Assembly (NCBI GenBank): GCA_041395105.1
Contig: JAWLBB010000005.1
Location: 215,092-279,091 of the forward strand
DNA: 64,000 nt
Source of the DNA: Opitutaceae bacterium
Lineage (GTDB): Bacteria > Verrucomicrobiota > Verrucomicrobiia > Opitutales > Opitutaceae
Direction: 5' to 3'
Shown: one piece after another, positions 7,811-17,333 of the stretch
Numbering within the stretch: position 1 is the stretch's first letter
How the letters are laid out: each line of letters starts with the position of its first letter
Position numbers and translations under genes: made by a program
The notes under the pieces: model-generated
Seen by the model: only the letters and a program-made list of their open reading frames with translations
Told to the model about the DNA's origin: nothing
Database searches by the model: none

Positions 7811-9223
7811 CTATTCCACCCAGTTCGGATTCGGCCTGGGAATAACGGCTTCGACCGAATCCTTCCACTCGTCCAGCATCGCCTTGAGACGGCGGCTGAC
7901 CTCGGGTTCCGTCCCGGCGCGGTTGACCGACTCGCCGATATCCTCGCGCAGGTTGTAGAGTTCGAGCCGGCCGTCCTCGAAATACTCGATAAGTTTCCAG
8001 TCGCCCGCCCGGACCGAGCAACCCGGCGTATCACCCTGATTGCTGTAGTGGGGGTAATGCCAGTAGATGGCCTCGCGGTCGACCTCGCCTGATCCATTCA
8101 GCAGTGGCATCAGACTGATCCCGTCATTGTGCAGGTCGGGCCGCAAGGACAGTCCCGCCGCCTCGAGGAAGGTGGGGAAGAAGTCGGTGCTGGTGACGGG
8201 CGTGGCGCAAATCGACCCGGCTTCGACCCGACCGGGCCAGCGCACGATGAGCGGTTCCCGGGTTCCCCCCTCATACATCCATCCCTTGCCCTCGTGAAGC
8301 GGGGCATTGCAGGTCGGCGAACCTTCGGCTGTGGCCAGTCCCCCGTTGTCCGAGGTGAAGACAACGAGCGTGTTTTCGGCGAGACCCGCCGACTGGAGGG
8401 CATCGAGCAATCGTCCGATATTCGTATCCAGATTTTCCACCATGGCCGCGTAGACCGGATCGGACTGGAGAAGGCGGCGGACGATGCGTTGATCGCGTTT
8501 GTGGGCGACAGGAAAGAAATCGCCCTCCTCGAAGGTCTTTTCCGTATCGAGTCCCAGGCGTCTTGCCTTTTCCCGGTACTTCTCCACCAGGGCCTCCGGC
8601 GCCTGGATCGGGGTGTGGACGGCGTAGTGCCAGAGATTGAGAAAAAACGGCCGTGCCGGATCCCGCTCCGCAATCAGGCGGACCGCTTCGTCGGTCAATC
8701 GGTCGGTCAGGTATTCACCCTCCGCTCCATCCTCGAGACCGGGGATGGCGTAAGGGCTGAAATAGCCCTTCTTCGGCGATCCCCAATCACACCCCCCGAT
8801 ATTGACGTCAAATCCGTGTCTATCCGGCCAGGTCTGAGGGGGACCCAGGTGCCACTTGCCCACATGCCAGGTCTGGTAACCGGCATCGCGCAGAACGGTA
8901 GCGCTGGTCACTTCGCTGAGCGGAAGAGCGTGGTGGTAGGGGACATCCTGCAACCTGCCCACGGTGTGACCACCGATCCACTGGGTGACCCCGAGACGGG
9001 CCGGGTAGCGCCCGGTCAGGCAACTGGCCCGGGTGGGCGAGCAGACCGGACAGGACGCGTAGGCGTCGGTGAAGGTCATCCCCTCCGCGGCCATGCGGTC
9101 GAGGTTGGGCGTTTCATAGAACCCGCTGCCATAGGTCCCGAGGTCCTTCCATCCCATGTCGTCAATCAGGATGAAGACGATGTTCGGCATGCTTGGCGCA
9201 GGGGGCGGGGGCAGATCAACCAT
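7811..9223 (-). CDS. Sulfatase (arylsulfatase-A-like)
   Basis: About 470 residues from ATG 9223 (MVDLPPPP...). An internal ATG at 9190 (MPNIVFILIDDMGW) is equally plausible, and a TTG at 9265 would add a weak hydrophobic leader (VFWVCFAAMV). The formylglycine motif is C61-S-P-T-R in CSPTRASCLTGRYP (numbering from 9223). The N-terminal metal ligands are in LIDDMGW, and TSDNGG provides the second cluster. Export is uncertain because it depends on the start codon. It is divergent from another sulfatase at 9414, across 190 bp. Confidence 0.87.
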   Translation of the reverse strand: MVDLPPPPAPSMPNIVFILIDDMGWKDLGTYGSGFYETPNLDRMAAEGMTFTDAYASCPVCSPTRASCLTGRYPARLGVTQWIGGHTVGRLQDVPYHHALPLSEVTSATVLRDAGYQTWHVGKWHLGPPQTWPDRHGFDVNIGGCDWGSPKKGYFSPYAIPGLEDGAEGEYLTDRLTDEAVRLIAERDPARPFFLNLWHYAVHTPIQAPEALVEKYREKARRLGLDTEKTFEEGDFFPVAHKRDQRIVRRLLQSDPVYAAMVENLDTNIGRLLDALQSAGLAENTLVVFTSDNGGLATAEGSPTCNAPLHEGKGWMYEGGTREPLIVRWPGRVEAGSICATPVTSTDFFPTFLEAAGLSLRPDLHNDGISLMPLLNGSGEVDREAIYWHYPHYSNQGDTPGCSVRAGDWKLIEYFEDGRLELYNLREDIGESVNRAGTEPEVSRRLKAMLDEWKDSVEAVIPRPNPNWVE

Positions 9224-9413
9224 GGCAGCGAAACAAACCCAGAAGACAGGAGATGGCGAGGACAAGTCGCCGCAAAGGGATCAACGGCAGGAGGGGTCAT
9301 CGAACGATCAAGCGATTCTTCGTTCGACTCCTCGTGAGCGTTTTCCACCATGAGATTTGAGAAACGCCACAGGACCGCCTGCGTGCGATGTCTCTGCAGA
9401 ATCCCCACCGTCC

Positions 9414-10793
9414 ATGTCCGAATCCAAACGCCCCAACATCATCGTCTTCTTCACCGACCAGCAGCGGCATGACACCACGGGTGTCGGCGGTTCGCCATTG
9501 GGCCTGACGCCCAACTTCGACCGGATGGCGATGGAAGGCACGCACATCGCAAACAGCTTCACCTGCCAGCCGGTCTGCGGGCCGGCCCGGTCCTGCCTGC
9601 AGACCGGACTCTACGCCACCCAGACCGGGGTCTGGAGGAACGGGTTCGCCTTGAAGGATGGATTGAAGACACTGGCCGATCATTTCAACGAGGCCGGCTA
9701 CGATACCGGTTATATCGGAAAATGGCACCTTATGCCGCACCAACACCACGGCCCGGTTCCGCGGGAGGGTCAGGGGGGCTACCAGAGCTGGCTGGGGGCC
9801 AACCTCCTCGAATTCGTCTCGGACGCCTACGACTGCAATCTCTGGGATGAGAACGGGAAACCCCACAAGCTTCCCGGCTACCGGGTTGATGCCCAGACCG
9901 ATGCGGCCATCCGCTATATCGCCAGGGAACGCGAGAATCCCTACTTCCTCTTTGTCTCCTACCTCGAACCACACCACCAGAATCACTCCGACAATTACCC
10001 GGCCCCCCCCGGTTATGAAGAGACATACGCAGGGGCGAGACTTCCACCCGATCTGGCGGCGATGGGCGGCTCATCACCGCAGCATTGGCCGGGTTACTGC
10101 GGGATGGTCAAGCGTCTGGATGAGGCGCTCGGTCGCCTCATCGATGCCCTGCGCAGTCTCGATCAATTGGAGAACACGATCATTCTCTTCACCTCCGATC
10201 ACGGCAATCATTTCAAAACCCGCAATGCCGAGTACAAGCGTTCGTGTCATGAGGCCTCGATTCACGTCCCCACCGCAATTCGGGGACCTGGATTCCAGGG
10301 AGGCGGTCGCATTGAGAGGTTGGTCAGTCTGATCGATCTGCCCCCCACCCTCCTCGATGCCGCCGGGATCGAGGTGCCGCCGGAAATGCAGGGGCAGTCT
10401 GTGCTCAGTCTGCTGAAGGGCGATCCATCCGTGACCTGGCCGGAGGAAGTTTTTGTTCAGATCAGCGAGAGCCACACCGGTCGCTGTGTGCGCACCGCCC
10501 GCTGGAAATACAGCGTCCGATCTCCGGAAACGGGCGATGACGGCAAGCCGGTCTCCAAGCCGGGATCCGAGGTCTACGAGGACGATTTCCTCTATGATCT
10601 TCAGTCCGACCCCTGGGAGCAGACCAACCTGATCGGGATGCCGCCCTTCCGGGAGGTGGTGGCGGACATGCGTCATAGGCTGGTTCGCAGGATGGTCTCG
10701 GCCGGCGAGGAGGAGCCCCGCTTCATCGACGCGCCCGAAGCCTATGCCTTCCAGCGCAAGCCGCACTTCGCCGGAGGTTCGGGGGTGGCCTGA
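9414..10793 (+). CDS. Sulfatase, no signal peptide
   Basis: 459 residues from ATG 9414 (MSESKRPNIIVFFTDQQRHD). The formylglycine motif is C55-G-P-A-R (CGPARSCLQTGLY), with FTSDHGNH as the second metal cluster. The DQQ-type N-terminus without leader suggests a cytoplasmic enzyme acting on imported sulfated sugars. It is followed after 8 bp by an AraC regulator on the same strand, and further by an aldo/keto reductase and a GH4 enzyme. These four genes may form one catabolic transcription unit. Confidence 0.88.
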   Translation: MSESKRPNIIVFFTDQQRHDTTGVGGSPLGLTPNFDRMAMEGTHIANSFTCQPVCGPARSCLQTGLYATQTGVWRNGFALKDGLKTLADHFNEAGYDTGYIGKWHLMPHQHHGPVPREGQGGYQSWLGANLLEFVSDAYDCNLWDENGKPHKLPGYRVDAQTDAAIRYIARERENPYFLFVSYLEPHHQNHSDNYPAPPGYEETYAGARLPPDLAAMGGSSPQHWPGYCGMVKRLDEALGRLIDALRSLDQLENTIILFTSDHGNHFKTRNAEYKRSCHEASIHVPTAIRGPGFQGGGRIERLVSLIDLPPTLLDAAGIEVPPEMQGQSVLSLLKGDPSVTWPEEVFVQISESHTGRCVRTARWKYSVRSPETGDDGKPVSKPGSEVYEDDFLYDLQSDPWEQTNLIGMPPFREVVADMRHRLVRRMVSAGEEEPRFIDAPEAYAFQRKPHFAGGSGVA

Positions 10794-10801
10794 CCGAGCA
10801 C

Positions 10802-11656
10802 ATGATGACCACCGTCGCAGAACTCAGCGAGATCCACCAGGTCGGCAGCAACACGGTGGAACGGCGGATCACCCGCCACAGCTGTCCCCAGATCTGGGAA
10901 CGGGGCATTTCCATGGCCGGCATCTCCGAGGCCGGGGAGGATTTCCGCTTCGTCCGCAGTCACCCCCATTTCACCCAGATCCTCGTGGCGACGGCCGGGG
11001 TCGGGCAGGCCCTCGTCGACGGGGCATGGGTCCGGCTGACCAAGGGATGGGCCTATGTGACTCCCCCCGACCATCTGCATGCCTACCATACCGACCCGGA
11101 GACCGGATTCTGGGAAGTGGCCTGGATTATCATCCCAAAATCGAGCCCGGCCCCGCCGGCCCGACCACCGGACAAGCCACGGATCATCGAGACCGACGGT
11201 GACGTTTTCCGCGCCGCCATCTTCGGTCTCTTCAGCGAAAACCTCGGGAATGCCGATCCCGCCATGATGGAGTCGTGGGCCGATCTCGCCCGCGCCCTGA
11301 CCGCCCGGGTGGCGGGAGCGACTCCGCGCGATGAAGTCATCGATCTGTTCTGGAAACGGGTGGCCGGGCGCCTCGCCCACCCGTGGTGCCTGTCAGAAAT
11401 GGCGGGAACCCTCGGCTGCAGTGAAGAACACCTGCGACGCCTTTGCCAGCGACGCTACGGCTGCAGCCCGATGCGGCGTCTCCTGTGCCTGCGGATGCAG
11501 CATGCTGCCAGCCTGCTTTCGGTGACCCAGTTGACTGTCGCAGCCATCGGCGAGCAGGTCGGCTACGAGAACGAATTCGCTTTCTCCAACGCTTTCAAAC
11601 GCTGGAGCCGCGGAACGGCGCCGTCGATCTACCGCAAGCAGATCGGAAACGCCTGA
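10802..11656 (+). CDS. AraC-family transcriptional regulator
   Basis: 284 residues, with two adjacent ATGs at 10802 and 10805. The N-terminal half (about 15-130) looks like a cupin-type sugar-sensing domain (HFTQILVATAG, AYVTPPDHLHAYH). The C-terminal 100 residues form the double helix-turn-helix of AraC/XylS: LSEMAGTLGCSEEHLRRLCQ for the first and VAAIGEQVGYENEFAFSNAF for the second, followed by the family-typical FKRW segment. It lies 8 bp after a sulfatase and 54 bp before an aldo/keto reductase on the same strand, so it probably regulates this small catabolic cluster in response to a sugar. Confidence 0.88.
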   Translation: MMTTVAELSEIHQVGSNTVERRITRHSCPQIWERGISMAGISEAGEDFRFVRSHPHFTQILVATAGVGQALVDGAWVRLTKGWAYVTPPDHLHAYHTDPETGFWEVAWIIIPKSSPAPPARPPDKPRIIETDGDVFRAAIFGLFSENLGNADPAMMESWADLARALTARVAGATPRDEVIDLFWKRVAGRLAHPWCLSEMAGTLGCSEEHLRRLCQRRYGCSPMRRLLCLRMQHAASLLSVTQLTVAAIGEQVGYENEFAFSNAFKRWSRGTAPSIYRKQIGNA

Positions 11657-11710
11657 CCCGGCGCTTTCCCGGGGTTGCATCCGCCGATCCCAACCGCACT
11701 ATTCCGAGCG

Positions 11711-12652
11711 ATGGAATACACCGAACTGGGTCGAACCGGACTGCAGATCAGCGTGGCCGGACTCGGTTGCGGCGGCCACAGCCGGCTGGGGCTGGCCCAC
11801 GGACGGAGCGAAAATGAGGCCGCCGACGTGGTTCGATGCGCGGTCGACCACGGCGTCAACCTGATCGACACGGCACGCTATTACGGGACTGAAGCGGCGG
11901 TGGGTGCGGCCGCCCGTGACCGCAACCGCGCATCGCTCGTCCTTTGCACCAAGATTCCCATCCGACGTGAAGGCGGATTGATCGATCCCGACCGGATCCG
12001 CAGCGATCTCGAGGAAAGCCTGAAGCAACTGAAGACGGACGTGGTTGACGTTCTTTACCTGCACGGTGTCGCGGAGACCGATTATGCCTTCGCGGTTTCA
12101 GAGTGCCTGCCAGTGATGGAGGGCCTTCGCCAGTCCGGCAAGGTCCGCTTTATCGGTGTGACCGAGTCCTTTTCCGTCGACCAGACTCACGCCATGCTCA
12201 CCCGGGCCACCCGCGACCCCTGCTGGGATGTCGTCATGGTGGGGTTCAACATCCTCAACCAGACCGCCCGACAGACCATCCTTCCCCAAGCCCGGGAGGG
12301 CCGGATCGGCACGACCTTGATGTTCGCCGTGCGCCGCGCGTTGAGCCGGCCCGCTGCCCTCCGGGACGTGGTTCGGCGGCTGGTTTCCCAGGGACACGAC
12401 CAACTGGCCGAGCTGGATCCGGACAACCCGCTCGACTTTCTCCTGCGGCCGGGAGGGGCCGCGACCGTGACGGAGGCGGCGTACCGCTTCTGCCGTCATG
12501 AGCCCGGGGTGGATTGCGTGCTTTTCGGAACCGGAAATCTCGATCACATCCCGGAGAACATCGCCTCGATCCTGGGACCACCCCTCCCCACCGAAGATAC
12601 CGCACGACTGAGGGAACTGTTCGGGAGCATCGACTCGGAGTCGGGGAACTGA
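11711..12652 (+). CDS. Aldo/keto reductase
   Basis: 313 residues from ATG 11711 (MEYTELGRTGLQISVAGLGCGG). It shows the AKR barrel with the tetrad in context: Asp and Tyr in NLIDTARYYG, Lys in VLCTKIPI, His in LYLHGV. FGTGN near the C-terminus contributes to NADP binding. It would reduce or oxidise a sugar-derived carbonyl in the cytoplasm. It lies in the same-strand series sulfatase, AraC, AKR, GH4. Substrate unknown. The adjacent dehydrogenase-like GH4 and sulfatase suggest sugar catabolism. Confidence 0.85.
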   Translation: MEYTELGRTGLQISVAGLGCGGHSRLGLAHGRSENEAADVVRCAVDHGVNLIDTARYYGTEAAVGAAARDRNRASLVLCTKIPIRREGGLIDPDRIRSDLEESLKQLKTDVVDVLYLHGVAETDYAFAVSECLPVMEGLRQSGKVRFIGVTESFSVDQTHAMLTRATRDPCWDVVMVGFNILNQTARQTILPQAREGRIGTTLMFAVRRALSRPAALRDVVRRLVSQGHDQLAELDPDNPLDFLLRPGGAATVTEAAYRFCRHEPGVDCVLFGTGNLDHIPENIASILGPPLPTEDTARLRELFGSIDSESGN

Positions 12653-12804
12653 CCCGAAACCCAGACCCGCCTGATTCGGGCTGCCGAAGAATTCCCCGCA
12701 ATCGCTTTGACCGTCAACCTAACTTGTAATTGAAAGAAGCGCGGGTCGCGCAGAAAACCAAGGACACCGCGAAAGCCCGGATCCTCCCACCCATTCCAAA
12801 CCCA

Positions 12805-14400
12805 ATGCCCATCAAGATCGCCATGATCGGAGCCGGTTCGATCGGCTTCACCCGCCGCCTGATGCAGGATGTGCTCTGTGTTCCCGAACTGGCCGACACG
12901 GAATTTGCCTTCACCGATCTTTCGAAGGCCAATCTCGACATGGTGACCACGCTTTGCCGGCGGGACATCAAGGCGAACAGACTTCCCGCCAGAGTCACCG
13001 CCACCACCAATCGCCGCAAGGCGCTCGAGGGTGCGGACTACGTTCTTTCCATGATCCGCCAGGGAGGCCTGGAGGCCTTCCAGACCGACATCGACATCCC
13101 GCTCAAGTACGGGATTGATCAATGTGTCGGGGATACCATCTGCGCGGGCGGCATCATGTATGCCCAACGCGGCATCCCGGCCCTGCTGGATTTCTGCAGG
13201 GACATCCGCGAGGTGGCCAAGCCCGGCGCGCTCTTCCTGAACTACGCCAATCCGATGGCGATGAATACCTGGGCCTGCAACCAGTACGGAGGTGTTCAGA
13301 CGATCGGCCTCTGTCACGGAGTGCAGGGCGCGCACTGGCAGATTACCCGCTGCATCGAGCGCTGGGCCAGGAAGAAGGGAATGCTGGCCGATGACGCCAA
13401 ACTGCACCGGCGCGAGGTCGACGTCGTCGCGGCCGGCCTCAATCACCAGACCTGGTTCATCCGGGTCGAGTGGAACGGCATTGATTTCATCCCCATGCTG
13501 CTCGAGCTCTTTGAGGAACACCCGGAATACAGCGTCAATGAGAAGGTCCGCATCGACGTCCTCCGCCGTTTTGGCTACTACAGCACGGAGTCAAACGGAC
13601 ACCTGAGCGAATACCTGCCCTGGTACCGGAAGCGGCCGTCCGAAATCAAGAAGTGGATCTCGATGAGTTCCTGGATCAACGGGGAGACCGGCGGTTACCT
13701 GCGGGTCTGTACCGAGGGCCGCAATTGGTTTGAGACCGATTTCCCGAACTGGATCAAGCAAGAGGCCCCGAAGATCTCCGCGGAACACCGCAGTGAGGAG
13801 CACGGCAGCTATATCATCGAGGCGTTGGAAACCGGCCGGGTCTATCGCGGCCACTTCAACGTGCCCAACCGGGGCCACATTACGAACCTTCAAGACGGCT
13901 GCATCGTTGAGATTCCCGGCTATGTCGACCGCAACGGCCTCAATATGCCGGTGGTCGGGGACCTTCCGATGGCCTGCGCGGCCACCTGTTCGGTCTCAGC
14001 CCGCGTCCAGCAGATGGGTGTCGAGGCGGCCGTTCACGGCGATCTCACCCTCTTGAAGCAGGCCATGCTCCACGATCCCCTGACCGGCGCGATCTGCAAT
14101 CCCGAGGAAGTCTGGCAGATGACCGATGAAATGCTGGTCGCCCAGGCGAAGTGGCTTCCTCAATACAAGACCGAGATCCCCGCGGCCCGCCGGCGTCTCA
14201 GCGAACACGTGAAGAACGGCACGCGGGTAAAGCTCAGGGAAACGTGGAAGGGTTCGGCCCGCAAACGGACCAAGACCATCGAAGAACTCTCCCGCAACGT
14301 GGCTTCCGCCCGGGCCAATGCCTCCGCTGCCGACAAGGGCAAGATGACCCTGGACGGGCGGGTGGCCCGACTGGTCAAGGAGAACGGCAGCCAGCCCTGA
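12805..14400 (+). CDS. GH4-family glycosidase (alpha-galactosidase/alpha-glucosidase type) with extra C-terminal tail
   Basis: 531 residues from ATG 12805 (MPIKIAMIGAGSIGFTRR). GH4 enzymes cleave glycosides by an NAD+- and metal-dependent redox mechanism. The NAD motif GAGSIG is near the N-terminus. NYANPMAMNTW, GLCHGVQG (metal-ligand Cys plus His) and LNHQTWF follow in the family order. GH4 proteins are usually near 430-480 residues. Here a basic, helical tail of about 65 residues follows the usual end near LPQYK. The DNA for this tail (14193-14397) is duplicated 98 percent identically at 16161-16365. Specificity among alpha-galactosides, alpha-glucosides and galacturonides is not decided. 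Confidence 0.87.
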   Translation: MPIKIAMIGAGSIGFTRRLMQDVLCVPELADTEFAFTDLSKANLDMVTTLCRRDIKANRLPARVTATTNRRKALEGADYVLSMIRQGGLEAFQTDIDIPLKYGIDQCVGDTICAGGIMYAQRGIPALLDFCRDIREVAKPGALFLNYANPMAMNTWACNQYGGVQTIGLCHGVQGAHWQITRCIERWARKKGMLADDAKLHRREVDVVAAGLNHQTWFIRVEWNGIDFIPMLLELFEEHPEYSVNEKVRIDVLRRFGYYSTESNGHLSEYLPWYRKRPSEIKKWISMSSWINGETGGYLRVCTEGRNWFETDFPNWIKQEAPKISAEHRSEEHGSYIIEALETGRVYRGHFNVPNRGHITNLQDGCIVEIPGYVDRNGLNMPVVGDLPMACAATCSVSARVQQMGVEAAVHGDLTLLKQAMLHDPLTGAICNPEEVWQMTDEMLVAQAKWLPQYKTEIPAARRRLSEHVKNGTRVKLRETWKGSARKRTKTIEELSRNVASARANASAADKGKMTLDGRVARLVKENGSQP

Positions 14401-14644
14401 GCATAAAGGAATCCATCCTGAATGGTTCTAGGCCGAATCCATGCAGTTGGAAGTTGAGATGGGAGTCACCTTTTGGTTGGGGTGCAGGAATTCTCATGGC
14501 AGATCGAATTGCCCGTGCTCCGAATGGCTGGCCAGGGACGACCAGCCCTGCTTCGCCAATGGTACGGCACGGCGTCCCTGACGCGTCGCCATTGCACTCA
14601 GCCCAACGGCATCGTTCCGACTTTGCCATTCATCCCTGAATCCT

Positions 14645-15970
14645 TCAGTCAGGCGAAGGGATCCTGGTATTGATCGAATCCCGGTCGGACTTGATCTCTG
14701 TCCGTAGGTAGAGGACATAGGAGACTCGCTGCACCATGCGGAACGCCCTTGCCTGGCCATCCCGCCAACCCGGAGAGAATTTCATCGCACTCAGATCCTC
14801 CAGAACCCAGTCGGAGTAAATCCGATTGGTCGTGCCGGTCACCTCGAGATCGAGAAGTGACCCGGCCTCATCCACCCGGAAGGCGATCTCGACCGCCCCG
14901 TCGGCAAAAGCGCTTTTCATCTGAGGCGGGAAGGTATCCCTGAGTGGCCGATCCGCGATGGGAGGAATCACCTGAATCGGTCGGGGAGGGTCGATCAGGA
15001 CCCCCTCAGGGCTGTCACTGAGGAATCCGAAATGCAACTCCAACGGAGTGCCCTCGGGGTAGTCCACCTGTTCTTCGGCTGAAAGCCGCCAGGATCGAAC
15101 GGCCAACAGAGCCTGCAGCGCATAGGGAACCGGAACCTCATCGATGATCCGGGCCGAGGAGACGACCCCGTTCGGACCGAAGTCCGCCACCACAGAAACC
15201 TCAAGAGATTCCGAATTCTGGCCGAAGCCCGGATACTGGGGAAGGGATCGGACCGGATCCGCCCCGAGTACCTCCCCATGGTTCCCCATCGCGGTCGGCG
15301 CGAGGTAGAGAACGAGGTGACTCTCAATCGGAACCCCATCCCTCGTCGCGGGCTTGAACCGCAGTTCGTTTCGCGCCGGTTCGAAGTAATGCCTGATCAG
15401 CCCCTTGGCCAGGTCGTCGTCTCCGAAAAAACGCTTGATCGCCCCGCTCGCGTCGATCTTGAAATCCACCCGTATCCGACCAAACACCACGTGTTCATCC
15501 TCCTCCCGTGCCGCACAGAGGGTGTTCATCCGGGTGGCCAGCTTCCGGTCGATTGTCCAGAGGGGGCGGGCGGGGATGTAGTCGCCATTTCGGCGTCGTT
15601 CCTTGTCGATGAAGTAGTCGATGACCGTATAGCGGAAGAAACCGACGACGTTTCGCCCCCCCTCCTGCGCCGGACGGAAGGTCCAGCGGGCGACCGCATC
15701 CCGCATCGGCTCACTAAATTCCGCACTGGGGAGGTAAAAGGCACCCGACCCGATCAAACCTCCCTCACTCGAAATCATCAGGTCATAGACGACCTCCCTC
15801 TTCTCTCCCTCCTTCAGGGGATCCGCCGGATATACCGGAAGCATGAATTGCTCGATGCGCGCCGCTTCATACCCCTCGGCCTCGAAAGAGGGGTCTGCCG
15901 GCAAGGCAAAGAGGTTCCGGGCGAACAGCCCAGCCCCAAGGCCGACGGTGAGAAGAAATCGGATCTTCAT
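14645..15970 (-). CDS. Exported protein with TonB C-terminal-like domains
   Basis: 441 residues from ATG 15970 (MKIRFLLTVGLGAGLFARNLFALPAD), a clear signal peptide with likely cleavage near NLFA-LP; longer upstream starts are rejected for this reason. The mature part contains at least three repeats resembling the TonB C-terminal fold, e.g. EPMRDAVARWTFRPAQEGG, VPYALQALLAVRSWRLS and SDWVLEDLSAMKFSPGWRDG. Each has the alpha-beta 'W.F.PA..G' pattern. Without an N-terminal transmembrane anchor it is not a classical TonB; such periplasmic multi-domain relatives are common in Opitutaceae-like genomes. Its role is unknown. Confidence 0.7.
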   Translation of the reverse strand: MKIRFLLTVGLGAGLFARNLFALPADPSFEAEGYEAARIEQFMLPVYPADPLKEGEKREVVYDLMISSEGGLIGSGAFYLPSAEFSEPMRDAVARWTFRPAQEGGRNVVGFFRYTVIDYFIDKERRRNGDYIPARPLWTIDRKLATRMNTLCAAREEDEHVVFGRIRVDFKIDASGAIKRFFGDDDLAKGLIRHYFEPARNELRFKPATRDGVPIESHLVLYLAPTAMGNHGEVLGADPVRSLPQYPGFGQNSESLEVSVVADFGPNGVVSSARIIDEVPVPYALQALLAVRSWRLSAEEQVDYPEGTPLELHFGFLSDSPEGVLIDPPRPIQVIPPIADRPLRDTFPPQMKSAFADGAVEIAFRVDEAGSLLDLEVTGTTNRIYSDWVLEDLSAMKFSPGWRDGQARAFRMVQRVSYVLYLRTEIKSDRDSINTRIPSPD

Positions 15971-16079
15971 CGTTGGAAGCAATTTCCCGCAGAATAGGGA
16001 AGGCCCGGTCATCTGTGCGAGTCTGAGCCAAGCCCTGCGCATTGATCGGCAGAAAACGCCGATCCGTACCATCGGCGTG

Positions 16080-16170
16080 ATCTTCCAAACTTCCCTTCTT
16101 CTCTTCCTCCCGCCAGAAACCCTCCATGCATGCGATTCACCTGCACGGCCCGAAAGACCTGCGTCTCAGC
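16080..16170 (+). repeat. Duplicate of the alcohol dehydrogenase 5' end (91 bp)
   Basis: This stretch matches 18824-18914. It covers the upstream ATCTTCCAAACTTCCC block, the ATG and the first 15 codons of the zinc alcohol dehydrogenase. The upstream part has diverged and the coding part is identical. It ends at GCGTCTCAGC (16161-16170), which is also the start of the GH4-derived duplicate. Confidence 0.9.
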
Positions 16171-16392
16171 GAACACGTGAAGAACGGCACGCGGGTAAAA
16201 CTCAGGGAAATGTGGAAGGGTTCGGCCCGCAAACGGACCAAGACCATCGAGGAACTCTCCCGCAACGTGGCCTCCGCCCGGGCCAATGCCTCCGCTGCCG
16301 ACAAGGGCAAGATGACCCTGGACGGGCGGGTGGCCCGACTGGTCAAGGAGAACGGCAGCCAGCCCGGGAAGATGGCCCAGAGCGCAGGCTGA
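16126..16392 (+). pseudogene. Chimeric scar ORF: alcohol dehydrogenase start fused to GH4 end
   Basis: An 88-codon open frame. Codons 1-15 (MHAIHLHGPKDLRLS) equal the start of the zinc alcohol dehydrogenase at 18870. From codon 15 on, the sequence equals the C-terminal tail of the GH4 protein (SEHVKNGTRVKLRE...), with a few changes such as ETWKG to EMWKG. The switch is at the shared 10-mer GCGTCTCAGC, and both frames stay in register across it. After the GH4 similarity ends (16365) the frame runs on for nine codons. It keeps the dehydrogenase translation start, so it could be expressed as a small basic protein. It is most simply a remnant of a deletion in a duplicated dehydrogenase-GH4 block. 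Confidence 0.85.
16161..16365 (+). repeat. Duplicate of the GH4 3' end (205 bp)
   Basis: Matches 14193-14397 with four substitutions by my reading, i.e. about 98 percent identity. Similarity stops exactly before the GH4 stop codon. The substitutions argue against a simple assembly copy. Confidence 0.9.
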
Positions 16393-16592
16393 CACCATGG
16401 CCTTGCCCTATCGGCCTTCCTGACCGGGAGGTTGTCCCGACCGCCGCGGCCCTCCCATCGGCCCGATTACGTCCGTGGTGCCCCGAGGCCCGATCGGCAG
16501 TCGGAGACGGATTAAGACTCCGGGACGGTTCGGTTCTTCTTGACCGGGGGAAGGATGGAAGGGTTCTCTGAAGACCGAGGAGAACCGGAATC

Positions 16593-17324
16593 ATGACACA
16601 GGAACTGAACGGGAAAGTCGCCCTCGTGACCGGCGGCGCCAAGGGTTTCGGCCGGGGCATTGCAGCGGCGCTGCGCCAGGCCGGAGCCACGGTCTTCATC
16701 ACCGGCCGCGACCAAAGGGCCCTCGACGAAGCCAAGAATGCCATCGACGTGAACGCGATCCGGGCCGATGCCACTTCATCGAACGACTGGGATCGCGTGA
16801 TCGAAGAGATCCTCAACCGGGCCGGCCGGATCGATATACTGGTCAACAACGCCGGGGGCGGTATCCGAATTGTACCGACGGAGGAGCAGACGGACGCGGA
16901 TATCGCCGAAGTCATCGCCCTGAACCTGAACGGCCCCATCTACGGATGCCGCAGAATCGCCCCGCTCATGCGGAAACAGAAATCGGGCACCATCATCAAC
17001 ATCTCCAGCAGCGCCGCTCACTATGCCTGGCCGGCTTGGGGCATCTACGGAGCCGCCAAGGCCGGCCTGAATCACTTTTCCAGGTCCCTCTACGTCGAGC
17101 TGCGCCCCCACGGGGTCCGGGTGACCACGATCAGTCCATCCTGGGGGGCAACCGGCTTTCTGGGGGCTGCAGGAATGGATGCGATGGACCCGGACACGGT
17201 GTCCCGCAGCATCCAGCCCGCCGAGCTGGGAAAACTCGTGACCAACGTCTGCCTCCTGCCGGACCACCTCTGCATCCAGGAGACCATTCTCTGGCCCATG
17301 ATCCAGGACGTGAGTCCGATGTAG
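16593..17324 (+). CDS. SDR-family oxidoreductase
   Basis: 243 residues, a classical short-chain dehydrogenase. The cofactor motif is TGGAKGFG near residue 14, followed by NNAGGG, the catalytic Ser in ISSSAAHYA and the YGAAK catalytic Tyr-Lys. The C-terminus (SPSWGATGFLG) is the substrate loop. A Shine-Dalgarno-like GAGGAGAA precedes the ATG by about 10 bp. It is followed 9 bp later by the FAD-dependent oxidoreductase and then the zinc alcohol dehydrogenase, suggesting a three-gene oxidative sugar or polyol pathway. Substrate unknown. The 200 bp upstream, after the chimeric ORF, contains no recognised gene. Confidence 0.87.
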   Translation: MTQELNGKVALVTGGAKGFGRGIAAALRQAGATVFITGRDQRALDEAKNAIDVNAIRADATSSNDWDRVIEEILNRAGRIDILVNNAGGGIRIVPTEEQTDADIAEVIALNLNGPIYGCRRIAPLMRKQKSGTIINISSSAAHYAWPAWGIYGAAKAGLNHFSRSLYVELRPHGVRVTTISPSWGATGFLGAAGMDAMDPDTVSRSIQPAELGKLVTNVCLLPDHLCIQETILWPMIQDVSPM

Positions 17325-17333
17325 AGGCGCTCC

